Source of the DNA: Phalacrocorax aristotelis
Lineage: Eukaryota > Chordata > Aves > Suliformes > Phalacrocoracidae
Length of the DNA stretch: 64,000 nucleotides
Assembly: GCF_949628215.1 (NCBI RefSeq)
Contig: NC_134276.1
Span: 12,303,690 to 12,367,689 of the forward strand
Direction: 5' to 3'
The notes under the pieces are model-generated. The model ran no database searches and was not told the DNA's origin. It worked only from the letters and a program-made list of their open reading frames with translations. The position numbers and the translations under genes are program-made. Every line of letters begins with the position of its first letter. Position 1 is the stretch's first letter. Of this stretch, positions 26,301 to 38,880 are shown one piece after another.

Positions 26301-28966
26301 ATTTTCATTGCATGCCTCTACCTGGGCTACTACATTAGCCTCTCATCTTTGAGTGATGAGTTTCTCTGCACTATCAAAACTGGGATCTTAAAGAATGACA
26401 CAACTGTTCCAGAAGTGGTTCAGTGCAAGCTTATTGCTGTTGGTGTCTTCAAGGTACTCAGCTATATTAACCTGCTAGTCTATCTTCTAGTGATGCCACC
26501 AGTAGTGTATGCAATGTTTGTTCCGTGGAGATGGAATTCAGGTATTCTCAAAGTGTATGAAATCCTGCCAACTTTTGATGTTCTGAAACTCAAGTCAAAG
26601 TGTTTTGATGACTTAAGCCTTTACCTCCTCTTTCTTGAGGAAAACGTGAGTGAACTTAAATCATTTAAATGCCTCAAAGTGCTGGAGAATATTGCAGCTT
26701 CTGAGAAGTTTGATGTCATGCAACTTTTGGTTAACCTTGGTACTATTAAGACAGATACTGTGGATGGGAAGCCAGGGACAGCTGTGTTGAAGAAACCTGT
26801 AGAAACAACTACAGAAGACCCGGAAAATAACGCAACAGAGCTACAAGGTAAGGTAACCTGCTCTTTCTTTAAAAAGAAGTGAAGAAATAAACACCACAAC
26901 AGCACCACATCCAAACCTGCTGGTACAGAAAGATAAGGAATCCATTAAGTCAAAACTTCTTTCATGCAAAACAAAGCACATTTCATCTAGATGTGTATTC
27001 CTACCAAAAACATTTAAATATTCTACAAGAAAATGGACCTGCTTAGACCTTGCTATGTTGTCTGCAGTATAACTGCTATAACTTCACATATGTGCCAGAA
27101 GATTGTGATGTTGCAAGTCAGTAGCACAGGCTAGACACTGAAGTGTCTTAAGTTGGTGGTCCTTGCTGACACCTCTGCTCCAGCAGTAAGAGGCTTCAGC
27201 TGTCTGAACTTGAACTCCTGAAGACCACATGCACAGTAGAAGAGCACTAGATTGGTCTACAGCAGGTTGTGCTTGAAGGAGCTCCAGTGAGAAAGCAGTG
27301 ATTTCAGGACATTTGTTTTTCAGAGATTAGCTCAAGAGTGTAGTAACTGCTGCTTCTGCTTTTCATTCAGGCTTTGGCAGAAATCTCAGATGAATGTAAA
27401 AATAAGTCTGATGCTCAGAAATGCTGCAGGCGGAGGAACAGAAAATGACAGAAGAAGGGAAGTGGGACTGGGACAGTGAATATGCTCCTGTTCCTTCTTA
27501 GACAGAGAGAAAGGAAGATTGACTGTGAAATGATTTTTGCCAAAATGGTCTGAATTGATCTGGATTGGTACACCTGTTCTCTGAATATTCCCATCAGTTC
27601 CTGGACATGGTTGGCTCTGAGGAATTGCTGTTATATGAGATGTAGTCTTAGATTCTGTGCCAAAAAAAAGTGGTATATCTTAAATGATTCCAATTCCCTC
27701 CTCAAGCACAGAATTAGAGAAAAGAAGCCAAATATCCAGGGAGAGGCATAAAGGGATGGAAAAGCTTTCTTCCCATTTGATGTGGGCATGGCTGCTGTCA
27801 TCGCTGTCCCCAAGAAGCAGCAGGACACCAGTGCCTACATTCCCTGAGTGAAGTAGCTGAGACTCTGTGAGCTGCCTCTTCACAAAGTCCTTCACTCATG
27901 GAAGTGAAGATGCTTTAAAACCTTTAGCAGCTGACCTGATTAGGCAAGCACAATGCTGAGGGCAAGTTAAACAACTGTTTCAAAGGCAGGAAAAAAATTA
28001 AATCTACTTCCTCTTCAGAAAGCTATGTCCTTCAGAAAGCTCAATAAAAATGAAGCAGCAGCAACCAGAGGGTAACTGTTCCTCTGTACTTTGGTCAAGC
28101 AGTTCTGGTAGGCTGAGGTTTGGGGGAAAAGTCAATTTATACAACAAGGGAATTCAGAATAAACAAGCAGAATTATTTTCAAACTAGAAGAAGCACTTCT
28201 GGCAGCCAGCTCTAGTACAGTGGTTTGGAGTAATTCTGACAGAAAATAGTTTTGCTCTTAAATGTGTCCCTTTTTGAAATGACAGGTGGGTGGGTTTTGG
28301 TAGGAGAATTTAAGAGCCCAACGTGGAGGTCTGTGCTCAAGGAGCTGAAAAAAACTAATAGAAAATTTGACTAACTTTCATCTGAAAGCAGAACTTTTGA
28401 GACTGTTTTCATCTCACAAAAACACTTCAATGACTTGTTTTCCTCCAGAGCAGAACAAACTCACGCTTGAAGCTCTGTTAAAATGCGCTGCAGAAAGAAT
28501 CTGGCATTTCATGACGAGCTCCAGCTGGTGCAGCTCTCTCCTTCTGCCTGGGTGCAGCTGCAGACTTCACTGCCCATCAGCAAAGCTTCGCCCGTGTCTC
28601 ATTGTCTTTTCTTCTGTCACTAGTGGCATCAGCATGTTTTAATTAGTAACCATGTTAACAAACCAGGGGCAGATGCTGACTCTGGACTGTAAGGGCAGGA
28701 GAGGCTGCAGGGCATCCTGCTGCTGGGTGCTGCATCGGGACTGGAGGCTGCTCAGCTCCTCCAGCACAGCACAGGATGGCCGGACTTGCAGCACTGTCTT
28801 GGTGGCAGTTCCTTTGTAAACAAGAATATGTCGAGTGGTTTGACGGCCTTTTCACTTCTAAAGGTTTACTTTCTCTTTAGTTTTGACAGACCATGATGCA
28901 AGTGGCAGTGCGAGTCAGGGAGAAGATAAAAAACTTCGCCAAAGACTTATAGATTCTTCATGCTGA
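5197..28966 (+). CDS. PANX1: PANX1, pannexin-1 channel (complete, five coding exons)
   Basis: Exons 5197-5377, 15490-15629, 24945-25168, 26177-26847 and 28881-28966 join in phase to 433 residues (human 426). PANX1 forms large-pore plasma membrane channels that release ATP and other metabolites. The start ATG has a good context (cccgccATGG) and gives the pannexin N-terminus [20 protein letters not shown]. Visible features: TM1 about residues 40-56; first-loop cysteines at 66 and 84; pore residues Trp74 and Arg75; second-loop cysteines at about 246 and 265; N-glycosylation sequon NDT at about 255; and a caspase-type site DTVD/G at about 375-378, matching the human apoptotic cleavage site. The tail ends RQRLIDSSC. 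Residue 81 is Glu where human has Asp. All introns are GT-AG. No disruption is seen. Confidence 0.97.
5378..15489 (+). other. PANX1 intron 1
   Basis: Phase-1 intron of about 10.1 kb with a GC-rich start. The only recognised insertion is the CR1 fragment at 9353-9650. Open frames within it look random. Confidence 0.85.
9353..9650 (-). mobile_element. CR1 LINE 3' fragment in PANX1 intron 1
   Basis: Plus strand starts 'agaatcatggaatgatggaa' and continues 'tggaagggaccttcaaagat', the reverse complement of a CR1 3' end. It is a close relative of the copy at 690-968: both contain 'catgggcagggacaccttcca' type blocks. It is 5'-truncated, without an intact ORF and antisense to PANX1. Confidence 0.88.
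15490..15629 (+). CDS. PANX1: PANX1 coding exon 2
   Basis: Acceptor ttttcccag, donor gtatgt. Encodes the first extracellular loop: Cys66, [20 protein letters not shown] with Trp74, Arg75 and Cys84, through LWLHK. Confidence 0.96.
16026..16224 (-). other. Possible antisense terminal exon with a 65-residue ORF
   Basis: On the minus strand a plausible acceptor (gcattcag, with pyrimidines upstream) is followed at once by three in-frame ATG codons and 65 codons to a TAA. An AATAAA hexamer (plus strand 16025-16030) overlaps that stop. The residue composition is balanced, with a stretch ending [13 protein letters not shown] do not recognise the protein. It could be chance or the end of an antisense transcript. 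Confidence 0.2.
19791..20086 (+). mobile_element. ERVL-like LTR, internally shortened, sense in PANX1 intron 2
   Basis: The 5' part (gctgggatagagttattttc) and 3' part (atcccactggggtggggaga through ctaaaccatgaca) match, in reverse, the ends of the LTRs at 42586-43163 and 56552-57063. It is only about 296 bp against 512-578 bp, so the middle is missing or replaced. An ATT/ACT microsatellite (about 19881-19917) lies at the gap. The flanking 5-mers (cccta/ggagt) do not match, so no target duplication is visible. Confidence 0.72.
24945..25168 (+). CDS. PANX1: PANX1 coding exon 3
   Basis: Acceptor cccttcag, donor gtaaga. Encodes TM2 ([20 protein letters not shown]) and the start of the intracellular loop with [20 protein letters not shown]. 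The variable segment that follows differs from mammals, as expected. Confidence 0.97.
25169..26176 (+). other. PANX1 intron 3
   Basis: Phase-2 intron of about 1.0 kb ending in ttttctctttcag. No repeat or other gene seen. Confidence 0.9.
26177..26847 (+). CDS. PANX1: PANX1 coding exon 4
   Basis: Largest coding exon: rest of the loop ([15 protein letters not shown]), TM3, the second extracellular loop with two cysteines and the NDT sequon, TM4, and most of the cytoplasmic tail with [13 protein letters not shown] and the caspase-type DTVDG. Donor gtaagg. Reading through the donor adds only 11 codons before TGA at 26880-26882. Confidence 0.97.
26848..28880 (+). other. PANX1 intron 4
   Basis: Phase-1 intron of about 2.0 kb ending in ttctctttag. 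It holds an early in-frame stop and AATAAA directly after exon 4. No repeat is recognised. Confidence 0.85.
26886..26891 (+). terminator. PANX1: Possible intronic polyadenylation signal after PANX1 exon 4
   Basis: AATAAA four bases after the read-through stop TGA (26880-26882). If used, it would give a PANX1 form whose last 28 residues (VLTDH... to DSSC) are replaced by [11 protein letters not shown]. Confidence 0.3.
28881..28966 (+). CDS. PANX1: PANX1 coding exon 5 (last)
   Basis: Acceptor tttctctttag. Encodes the conserved end [12 protein letters not shown] and stop TGA at 28964-28966. The frame continues exactly from exon 4 (ELQ-V-LTDHD). Confidence 0.95.
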
Positions 28967-31245
28967 TGCTTCCCTGCTGCAGCAGACAGGAGCTTCATAC
29001 TGCAGCAGGGCTTCTCCTCTGCCTTCACTGAGGTCAACGCAAGGTGCTGCTCTTCGAATGCAACTGTCTCAATAGCCTGACAATTCTGCAGAGGCCAAAC
29101 TGGTTTACAGACTACTTGTATTATCATCAGCGATCATGTACCTGAAAAAGCTTGTTGTAGACTTTCATTATTTATTAACAAAAAAACCCCACAAGGAACA
29201 GCAAGAACAAAACATTTCTATCGTGAGTAACACATGCCATGCATTGGATGCAATCAAAGCTGGCAACAGCAAAGAGCTAGCACTATACTATACAGGGATG
29301 GGAAACATAACCCATGGGTAACATAAAGAGATGGCCATGTTGCATTCTGAAGTGTTGCTCTGCTGGGAGCGGCCATCTCAGTTCTGGGGTTTAAGTGAGG
29401 CATCTTGGCACTCGCCCCTGGAGGAGTGTGTTGGGGTGGGTGGGTGTTGGTTTTTTTAATGAGTCTGGTTAATCTGTATCAGGTCATGGCTGGCCACTGA
29501 TATTGGCTGTGTCTTCACAGGAGAGATATGTTCGGCCTGATGTGTCTTGGTTAGACATCTCAACATTGATGTCTGGGGTTAATTACTTGGCACTAGTGGA
29601 ACAGAAACTACAAACGGGCTTAGTATAAGGGGGTACTGTAAATGTTAAGGAATTTGAATTTTCTATGTATTCATAAATTAATGATGTCTTAACACTTCTT
29701 TTTACAAAATGTAATGATATGTAAGCTAAATGTTAGTTTAATTTTTATTTCTCAACTGTTTTGGTCTTGGACTAACAAATCCGCCTTGGAGTTTGGACTG
29801 AAAATCAGTGAAGTTTTTGTAATAGTTTGTAGAAGTTGTATTGTAGTGTTTGCATGTGTGGCATTCGTTTCAAGATGTTTGTAGCATCAAATGCAATATT
29901 AGTTGCACTGTTTTCTAAACCCACTTGAGAAGACAGTCTTATTTGTATTACAGTAGCACCTGAGTGCCTCGGCAGAGCCAAGCACCGAATAGCCAAAGTG
30001 AGGTAGATATAAACACCGTGAAAGGTTGTTCCCCCCACACACCCCGTGACATAGTTTTAAAGATAAGATGCTGAAGTGGATTGGAACCAACAAAAGAAAG
30101 GGGAGCATTTGTAAATTGGAAAACTGTCCTGGTTTGTTATTGGACTGTTATGGGAGAGTAGCATTCAGCTTTAATGTCGTCCCTCCTGCCCAGGAGCTCT
30201 ACCTTCAATGAACATTAAAATGACCTTTGTCTTGACTTTTAGGTAGAAGGTGAGGTGGGTGGGGGTTTAAGCACCCCAATGGCAGTGTGTATCTTTAGCA
30301 AACATTATATGCTCACTTGTTTTTCCATGTTGTCAATATAACTGAAATGTTTTGCTTGTCACCTCTTCTAAGTTGTCTTTTTAGACAAAGTAGGACCTCT
30401 GTGATAGGTAGGTAGGACTTCCATTTTCCTGTTCTTCTGTGTCACCCACTGTTGTGTTCTTGACTGTTAGCATTCTCCATATGGCTGAGGATGAGGGGGG
30501 AAAAAGAAGTCATTGGTGTTACCATCTTTGCACAGAACTGTTTATGTGCTGCAGCAGATTTCAAAGAGATAGTGCACCTACTTGAATTTGTCACGTGTTG
30601 TTAAACAAGTGGATCCTGAAGTGCTGCCATACTATACTTTGGGCTAGTATTACAAGAACTCTTCAGTTATTATATGGCTTTCAGCTAAGACAAGCCTTAT
30701 TTAAAAGAAAGTCTTTAAAGCCATAGTATTATGCTACCTCTGCATAGGACAGTAGCACAGCTGCAGTCCTAACATCTGTTGCGTTACCAGCAAGAAACAG
30801 GGTTTGTGTTGGATACTGGTGATCCAAACGGCTCAATTTTACTGCCAAACTTCTCCCAGCAAACCTACAACCCCTCTGACCTTTTCTAGATTGTTTCTGT
30901 CTGGCTGTGATGATGTGTTGCTGATGGCCCTTTATCTGTGGGTAATGCAGATGCACTTTGTGCATTGTGTTTCGAACAAGGAGCTATAGTGCAATACTAA
31001 GATTTTGTGATGTGGATGTGTTTGAACTGTTTGATGTAAGTAGAGTTCCCAGTCTTTAAAACTCAAAGTTCCTGAAAGCAACACGTTCATGTTTCATGTT
31101 GGATCTGAACCCAACTTTTTACTAATTCCCCTTCTGTATTTAAAAATATGACCTGGTGCAGTAAATGTCTCGTCTTCTAAAGTGTCAACAAAATATGTAT
31201 CAATTCTTCTTAGTTATTTAAATAAAATCAATTTTGTGAACTACG
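28967..31245 (+). other. PANX1: PANX1 3' UTR (probable extent)
   Basis: From the stop codon to just past the first canonical AATAAA downstream, giving a 3' UTR of about 2.3 kb. No repeat was recognised in it. The end is inferred from the signal only. Confidence 0.55.
31221..31226 (+). terminator. PANX1: Polyadenylation signal AATAAA, probable PANX1 end
   Basis: First AATAAA after the PANX1 stop, followed by T/G-rich 'tcaattttgtg'. A second AATAAA at 32080-32085 is a possible alternative. Confidence 0.55.
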
Positions 31246-31249
31246 GCGG

Positions 31250-32370
31250 CGTAAGTGACTGAAGGTTCTAGGAGCAGTTGCATGTCGCCATCTGAAAATC
31301 TGTAGTGCAATACATGAGGTTTGGTGCTAAACCCTGAGGAAACTTTTTGGAAAGTAGTTAAAATTGTGCTCTTTTAACTTTTGTTAATTGTGTTTCTTTT
31401 ATTTTTTTATCATAAAATCGTAACAGGAACGTGAATTAGTTAAAAAAAATCTATTTAGTCTTTAAAAACTGTTGAGAAAACATCAGCACATGATAAATGG
31501 CCTATTTTGTGAGTCACTATCTAAAAATTGGCCACAGTCTCAGCACGTTTGAGCTCTTCAGCTGTATCTTGCTGTTTTAAGATGTGTTTCTGCAGCTGCC
31601 CAGCTCAGTTCTACTTATATTTTAGTGGCCCTGCTCCTGATGTATTTTGCCATTTTCAAAAGATGGGTTAAATTCTAATTTAGGTCTTAAGGAAGAGAGT
31701 TCATCTTCAGCCTCTTCATCACTACACTCACTCTAGAAAAAGCTACATCCACCTGTCTTTTTTCAAATACCACAGAAAGTAAAATGGCAATGTTAAGATT
31801 CAGGTTTACACCATGCCTTACTTTGTCTGACCCTCCTCTCTCCATCACTTGAGTATTTGTAGTTGTCCAAATGCAGGAGAGTTGCAGCTGGCTCCTCTGC
31901 ATGCTCTTTGCTTTCTAACACTGTTCAATGGCTCTTACCTACCTTGTGAGATTTAAAACTTGTGATATAAACTGCATTATACAGAGAGAGTAAAAATATT
32001 CCAGTAGAAGATGGGCTGACTCTAAAAGCAGCTGTACCCCACTGCTTTTCCTCCTCTGGATGTTGTCAGTCCCTTTCAGAATAAAGAGTATATTTTAGGT
32101 CCATGTTTTTTTTCCTCTTACTGGGAGTGGTGGGTGGTTGTTTTTTAGTAGGAGTTTTGATGACAAGTGTAGTGCCCAAGCCTAGGGCCCCATTTAATGT
32201 GCCTATGAGCAAAGGATGTTCTGGCTGCACTTTGTGAACATGAAGTTAGAAATCAGGTGGTGAGTGGTTTTCTGAAGATGGAGGTAGTAACAGAGTTTTA
32301 ACCCCCACCTCCACCACCACCACTCTCTGTGGTGGCTTCTGTCTGTCTGAGTTAAAGCTTTCTAAGCCAC
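31250..32370. other. Intergenic, downstream of PANX1
   Basis: No gene seen. Contains a short CCA-rich simple repeat (about 32301-32325) and the alternative AATAAA at 32080. Confidence 0.6.
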
Positions 32371-32433
32371 TTGGTGGAAAGGTTGGAGTAGATGGTCCCT
32401 GAGGTCCCTTCCAACCTGGGATTCTGTGAAATC
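32371..32433 (+). mobile_element. Short CR1 3' tail, plus strand
   Basis: 'ggttggagtagatggtccct' then 'gaggtcccttccaacctggg' and 'attctgtga' is the CR1 3' terminus in forward orientation. Only about 60 bp remain. It is the only CR1 3' end on the plus strand in the window. Confidence 0.8.
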
Positions 32434-35400
32434 TTTATTTTCCAATAATGAGTGTCATGTTGCTGATATGAACAATCAAAATTATACTATTTTGCCCAAT
32501 GAACTAATTAGTTATCTAACCTTATCATACCTGTATCAACTTCCTCAGCAGTGTGCACAAGCCACAGGAAGCTCATTGTTCATTGTTCTTCTTCACTGAG
32601 TTCCCAGTAAGAAATGTAGGCTGATTTTATGATGCTGGGTACTGGTTTGATTTTTAGATCGCCTGAAGGGAAAAGCACCAAAGCCATGCACAGCCACCCG
32701 CTCTTGAAGGAACAGCTGTAAAGCTGGGAATGGTGTAGCTCAGCACCACCACCTTGCCCACAGGCTGGGTGTGGATGGGGATACCAGCAGAAGCATGGAG
32801 ATGTGTGCACGAGCGCAGGCAGGCTGTGCTGTGTGGGCATGGGAGGATACTGAGCTGGATATCCAGTCTCTACTGCTCTATTGAGCTTTGTGCATGTCTC
32901 TCAAGAAGGTGAATGCACCTTGTTAATACCTGCTCAGAAATGTGGAAGTGGCCTTTTTAGTGACTACACAAGCTGGCTGTGTGACCCAAAATGGTGGGAG
33001 GGGACTAAGGAAAGAATTGAAGAAGTCTTGCACAGGTGCTTTATCCCATGCTAACTGCTCTCAACTCACACTGTGCACAACTTCTGAACTTTCAGAGTGA
33101 TATGATTGCTTCCCTGCCCAACTTAAGTCAAACTCTGCAGGCATCAAAATCTTAATTGTCAAAATTGTTGTAAGGGATTTTATTGATTATAATTTACGTG
33201 ATCCAAAGAAATTGTATATCATATGTTCTAATAATTATCTTAAAGAAATCTCTATGCACTGTACATAAAAAGCAGATTCTCCACTGAACAGCTTCTGCTA
33301 TCAAGGAAATGCAGTGCATTCTAATGCACTGAAGGAAATTAGGGATAGCTTGGACTTTACATACACTGAAAGGATTTTGTCAACCCACCTTTCAGGTTGG
33401 TTTTGGTGGTTTTTTTGCACCTAGGCTTGTACTGTAGACTTGGTTTCAAGGGCTCACAGGAACAGCCTTGTTTCTAACCTATGGATCAAAGCAATTATTT
33501 TATATTAAAAGGTAGACAAAGTATTATGTCTGTCTTAAGGAAATTTGTAATTCTGCTTTTATGAAATTTAGACTATATTCACCTCAATGGGTGGGTGTCA
33601 TCACTACGCAGGTGTTTTCATGCTGCTGGACTGTTGCAAATGGAACACAAGCAGATGAAACAACTAGTTAGTAAGTACTCCCAATGTCTGTGTTGTGCTT
33701 AAGACTATCTTGCTCCCCTGAGGCTCATATTGAGGTCCCTGACATTTACTCCTGGAATAAGAGTTAAATAATATGCTAAGAGGAGTACAAGGTAACCCTC
33801 ACACCATCTATGAAGTGAGCCAAAGAATTAGACTCTTATTCGGGAGTAATTTTTGTACTCAAAGGTTTGAAAAAGTCTGGGGTTTGGGGTTCTTTTTCTG
33901 CTGGTACCAAGAAGATGAGGAAACAAAACAGCATAGCTTCCTGCTAAGTACAAAGAAACACTACGGAAAGGACCTGCTAGAGGAATCCACCACAACCACT
34001 TGGCTTATGAAAAATTATTTTAAAATGATCTGTCTGAAGATTTTATGTAGCCAGTTTAGTCAGTGGCCAGGTCAGAAGACTTCTTGTCTCAGGGGGTGAT
34101 GGGGTAGGGTCACGTAAGTGATGAAGAAGGCAAAATCCTGGTGGAAATCAGAATGGTGACAGCTGAGGCAACAGAAGTGCCCTAGAAAGGACAACACTGG
34201 AGAAAAGACAAAGCTTTTGTGGTAGCAGCATGTCCTAGATGTGTGCAGTTAGCAAAAGCCCTGGTCTATCGAATGGCCTAATACAGAATAAAATGTGAAG
34301 ATGCTATTGTTCAGAAGCTCAGCCATCAGGAAGTAAATATCTGCATTAAAATCAAGGCCAACAACACTCCCGTGGCTCCTCTCATTCACCACTGAAGACC
34401 CCTTTCCCCACGGACCCACCATAGTCTTGCAGAGCAATATGCCCTTAGCTGAGCCATTTCCAGACACAATGGGGCCCTCAGATAGAAACTACTTCCAGAG
34501 GAGTCTCACGTGAGCCCTTTTACCAACCACAGTTCTTACAGCCCATGTTCTGGCAAATAGGCCTTACAGAAGACATCGTAAGCACAGTCAAGATAAAAAC
34601 CATCTATTCTGGTATCTTGTCTTTCAAAGTGGTCAACAGTAGCTACCTAGGGGACAACAGTAGGTATAGGTCAAGCACTAGTAGCTAATGGCAAGCCTAT
34701 AGACATGCTTTCCCAGAATAGTGTCACTACTAAGGACTTCCTTTATATATGGTAATTGCTGGTACAGTTTACTTCCAGAAGTCCCTCCAGATGCTTTTGG
34801 AACCTATGAAAAGGTTCAACAACTTGAATAAAAGTCATGCAAAGAATTACCTCCTTTGGTGTTTTCAGACTACCAGTTAACACCTTGGTGGCCTGAACTA
34901 AAATTGCTAAATTCCAATTTCTACCAATTCAAATCAGTAGCACCAAGAAAATTAGCCGAGGTCACCTTTCCTCATGCTGTAGTGTCCCAGAACACGCTAC
35001 TCAGATACCTACAGCTACTTTCCACCAACAAGAGCCTTTTACACCTTTACTAAGCCCAACCAACACTGATATGCTAGCTCAGATATTCCCAGTCCCATGA
35101 AAAATGGACTAGGTTATTTCTTTGTGGATGTTGGATTATCACTCCCTGGTGGAACACCCTCAGCAGAAATTTCCAAGAATTCAAAGTCAGTACTTCTGCA
35201 GTAGGGTTACTAAAATGTTAACCTAATTTTATGGAAAATCCACCTGCTCCCAAAGACTGTTAAATTAAAGCTCAAATTTAAAATGGTTTGTACTTCATTC
35301 TAGCCAGCAGGGATATATAGTCAGAAATAAGAGCCTTTCAGTGCTCTTTTAACTCAAAGTCCTATGAATGTTCACATTGCAACACCAGCCCTCTCTGAAA

Positions 35401-38080
35401 ACAGACAATATAGATTTCATTACCATTTGGAGAGGGACTCTGTTTCACTAGTAGTTTTGTTTTCATTTATTAACACTTCAGAGCTCCTCAAAAGCACACA
35501 CAGTATCTGTATGGACACACCAGCTACCAAAAAGCACAGCCAGCCATGTCTAAGGCTGAATGTGAATCAACAGAAATTTAGGATATAGATGTAGAAAACC
35601 ATATGAATGTTTAGTATTTTTAGGGTTTTTTTTTCAAACCTTTTCAGTCTTCAGATCCCCTCAGAAAGAAATTAATATTGAAAAAGTAGTTCATTACAAA
35701 GAATACAGGTTACTTGGTGACATAGGGATGGGACTTAGGAAGTAGCTCAAGCTAAACTAACCACTAAATACCCAATCACAGGCTTGCTAAATCTAAATCC
35801 TTTATTTTTATTTTGTTTCTTTACTAGCATTTTTTGGGTGTGATTCTGTATCTATGTACTGTTTGTTAGGCCAGATTTAATGGCACACTTCTGAAGAGGG
35901 AGAACTGTAGGTAGTGGTAACTCCTGTGTTCTTACGTGTTAGAGGAGGGAGATTAGGGAATTGTATGACTTTTCAGACTTACAGCGTTTCATTATTATGC
36001 AGCAGACATAGGCAGAGGACTAAATGAAGAACTCATCTCTTCAGAAAATGACCTAAATAAAATCAGTGGGTGAAGAGGCACAGAAACATATGCAGTACAT
36101 ATTGCCAAACACAGCCCTAGAAAGTGCTTCCCACAAGCGTTAGGTCTTTTCAGACCAGCATAGCTTCTTTACTTCTTTTTATATATATCTGTAAAGCCCT
36201 TACCTCCCTCTCATCGCAGCTATGCAATACTTGTTCTTTTTTGTACTTTCCAAAGGCTACCCAAGCAACATGATCCTCTGTTTTCTTCATGGAGAAAGAA
36301 GAGTTGAAGTGACTGGCCTGCAGGAGAAGAGTTGGGTCTCTGGATGTCTACTCCTGGGATCTGCAATGTTTTTAATACTATACTCCAGCTAACTAAGGGA
36401 TTACAGTCAAAATTAATGAAAACTCCTGTGTTTTATTTCAGGGGAAGGCAAAATGCTGTTAATCCTGCTTATTTGATAAAAAGAAAGGCCACATTTTTAA
36501 GATACTTTTCTGTGATTCTGTGCTGCAGAAGTTTAATTGATCCTTGTTGCTGCTTATGAATTTAACTATTCTCGAGGACTGGACCATTCAAAAATTCAGT
36601 GCTCCCATGTAACCTTGCAATGTTTACATGACCCCAGGGAACTTCCACCTTTCAGCAGACACTAGGTGAGGAAATTACAAGTTCCACATGAAATTTATCA
36701 TAGGATTTGATTAACATGCTGGCATATGCCATCTTTTATGACCCTTTTGCAACATGTCCATATTGCACCCAACAGCTCATGGAGCAGCACTGCACACAGC
36801 CCGGCACACTGGCTTCCTGCACATCTACGTTTGCAAAACAATCCCTGATCCTCAGAAAGAAGTGGAGCTACTGGCTGAATAAAATAATGCTCAAGGGAAA
36901 ATGACAGATTCTGTGCTGGTGGCCAAGTCAGTGGGCCGGTTTAGTAAAGGCAGAGATGAGTCTGTGTCACGGAAGTAGGGGCAGAATCAGAGCTGTCTCT
37001 GCAGCAAACTTTTCCAGAAGTCTTTTCTTTGAGCACCACTTTGTACAGCCCACCTTAGAGTGGCACAAAAGAAAATCTAGCTGCCTGTTAGGGACAATTT
37101 GCATTTTGTGGGTTTCTGTCCTGCAGGCTGCAAGGCTAGAAGCTCTGGAAAAGTGTTGGAAAGGAACAGAGACCTCCCATCTTGTACTTCAAGGTGTTCC
37201 CAAAAGTTTAATTTCATTTCTTTCATTACAAAAACTAGGGAAATCTTGTACTGTCCATTCTGACCCTGCCTTTTTATGAGGATTGACATGCAGCAGAACT
37301 TGCCAGTTCAGAAAAATAGTCCTTGCAGCACTTGGCAATTATTGACAAGTAACCTAACTTGGGTGGTGAAAGTGCCTACCTCCAGGGTTATGTGCCCTGT
37401 TCCTGGATTGCTCCCAGGTCCCATGCCTGTCTGAGCCCTTCCCAGGTCCTACTTCAGTCCCCTCAGACTCATACTATGCTCTCCATGTGGGTCAGGAGGA
37501 GCATCTGAGAGACAATGGTCATTCCACATCTTTCCTTCAGCATGGCTGGACCTGTTTGCCTGCAGAGTACAGCTCTTCATCACCACAGTCCCAGGCTGGG
37601 CAAGGGAGCAGGTTTTAGACAGTACAGAACAGAACGCCCATTGCTCACTGTAGTAATCAAACACCTCTCAAATGTTTTATGATAAAAAGAACAGGGATTT
37701 TACTTCCCCCCCCAGTTCTTTTTCAGGCTTTTCCCAGTCAAGCCCCACTCTGAAGTTTAGCCAGGATAAAAATACATAGCCAGAACACCAGAATTGGCCT
37801 GAAGCTACTGTTGCAAACTTCAGAAAGCTAATCCTCATTTTGCTAGAAAACAAAACCCACAGTCTTCTTTGAGGAACTCAGGAATGTAATAAAGATCAAA
37901 CTAAAAATGTCCCTTATCTTCGTCTCCACTGGCTATGCAAAAATAGAGGCAGCAGCAGAGATGCAGTAACCTACAGTGAAGTGAGATGATTCCTTTCTTA
38001 ATTCCTGACTTTCTTCAGCACTCTCCATGTGGAATCCAAAGATGAGTACCTGTCTGAGACTGATGATCAGGAGAGATCAC
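32434..38080. other. Intergenic, nothing recognised
   Basis: No exon, RNA gene or repeat could be supported. The longest frames (about 108 residues) have random-looking composition and no family resemblance. Confidence 0.6.
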
Positions 38081-38084
38081 CCTG

Positions 38085-38880
38085 AGTCTTGTGATATTCT
38101 CTTTGGTCTTTTCCATAGAAGTTCCTTCTCTGAACCCAAAATATCCTCATCTGCACCTGCTTGTAATACACCTCTCAGATGAGCTTTACAAAGCTCATTG
38201 AAACAGGAGTTAAGTCATACTGTTCACTCACAGCATCAATGAAAATCTCAGTGTACTGGCTGATGTCTTTCAAAGTGTATCCAATGAACTCCAGCTCCCC
38301 TAGAATTTTTGCCAGTATTGCCATATTGTTACCCACAATTTCTTGTTGGAAGAAAGTTCACTCTCCCAGAAAATCAGAGGAAGGGGATGGAAGTCTCACT
38401 TTCTTAGGAAATTAGGCTTCATTGGATCCCAACACTGCTCAGGCCTCCATGCTTTTCTACCCCGCTGGCTGAAAAACAAAGCAAGCCTTAAACCTCTCCT
38501 CTACCTGTAAGCGTGCATCTAGGTCTCTTCAGGTCAACAGCTTTTCCAAAACCTCCCACAGAGCTTTGATATCCGCTGTCACAGAGACCTACATAGCCAC
38601 AGGGTATCCAGGGGAGTATCTCATCTTGGTCATTTGAGACAAGTGTTGGACTTCCTCATGTTGATCCAAGACCTAGGAGATCTTGTCAAACACTTCATTG
38701 CTTTTGAAGGCAGTTCATCACAACTGCCACAGCCATAATGGTCTGTTTGAGCTGCAGAGAAGAAAGGGACATGTTCTTTTGCTCAGACTGAAGTTCCTCT
38801 TTCACAGAATCCTCTAGAGACAGGTGTCCCTGAAGAGAGAGATTTCCCTCATTCATCTGGTCTTTCTTTCTCTAGGGGAG
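38085..38880 (-). pseudogene. Decayed coding region of unknown family
   Basis: The minus strand reads as protein-like sequence with clear breaks. Around 38700-38850 there is a Leu/Gln/Glu-rich helical stretch (LSLEDSVKEELQSEQKN, then LKQTIMAVAVVMNCLQK). A one-base frame change follows, then NEVFDKIS-stop-VLDQHEEV, then VAM-stop-VSVTADIKALWEVLEKLLT-stop. A further open stretch at 38178-38354 reads FFQQEIVGNNMAILAKILGE and continues with LKDISQYTEIFIDAVSEQYD, ending at TGA 38175-38177; similar sequence continues past that stop. At least three in-frame stops and a frameshift show that it no longer codes. I cannot name the family. Confidence 0.5.
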
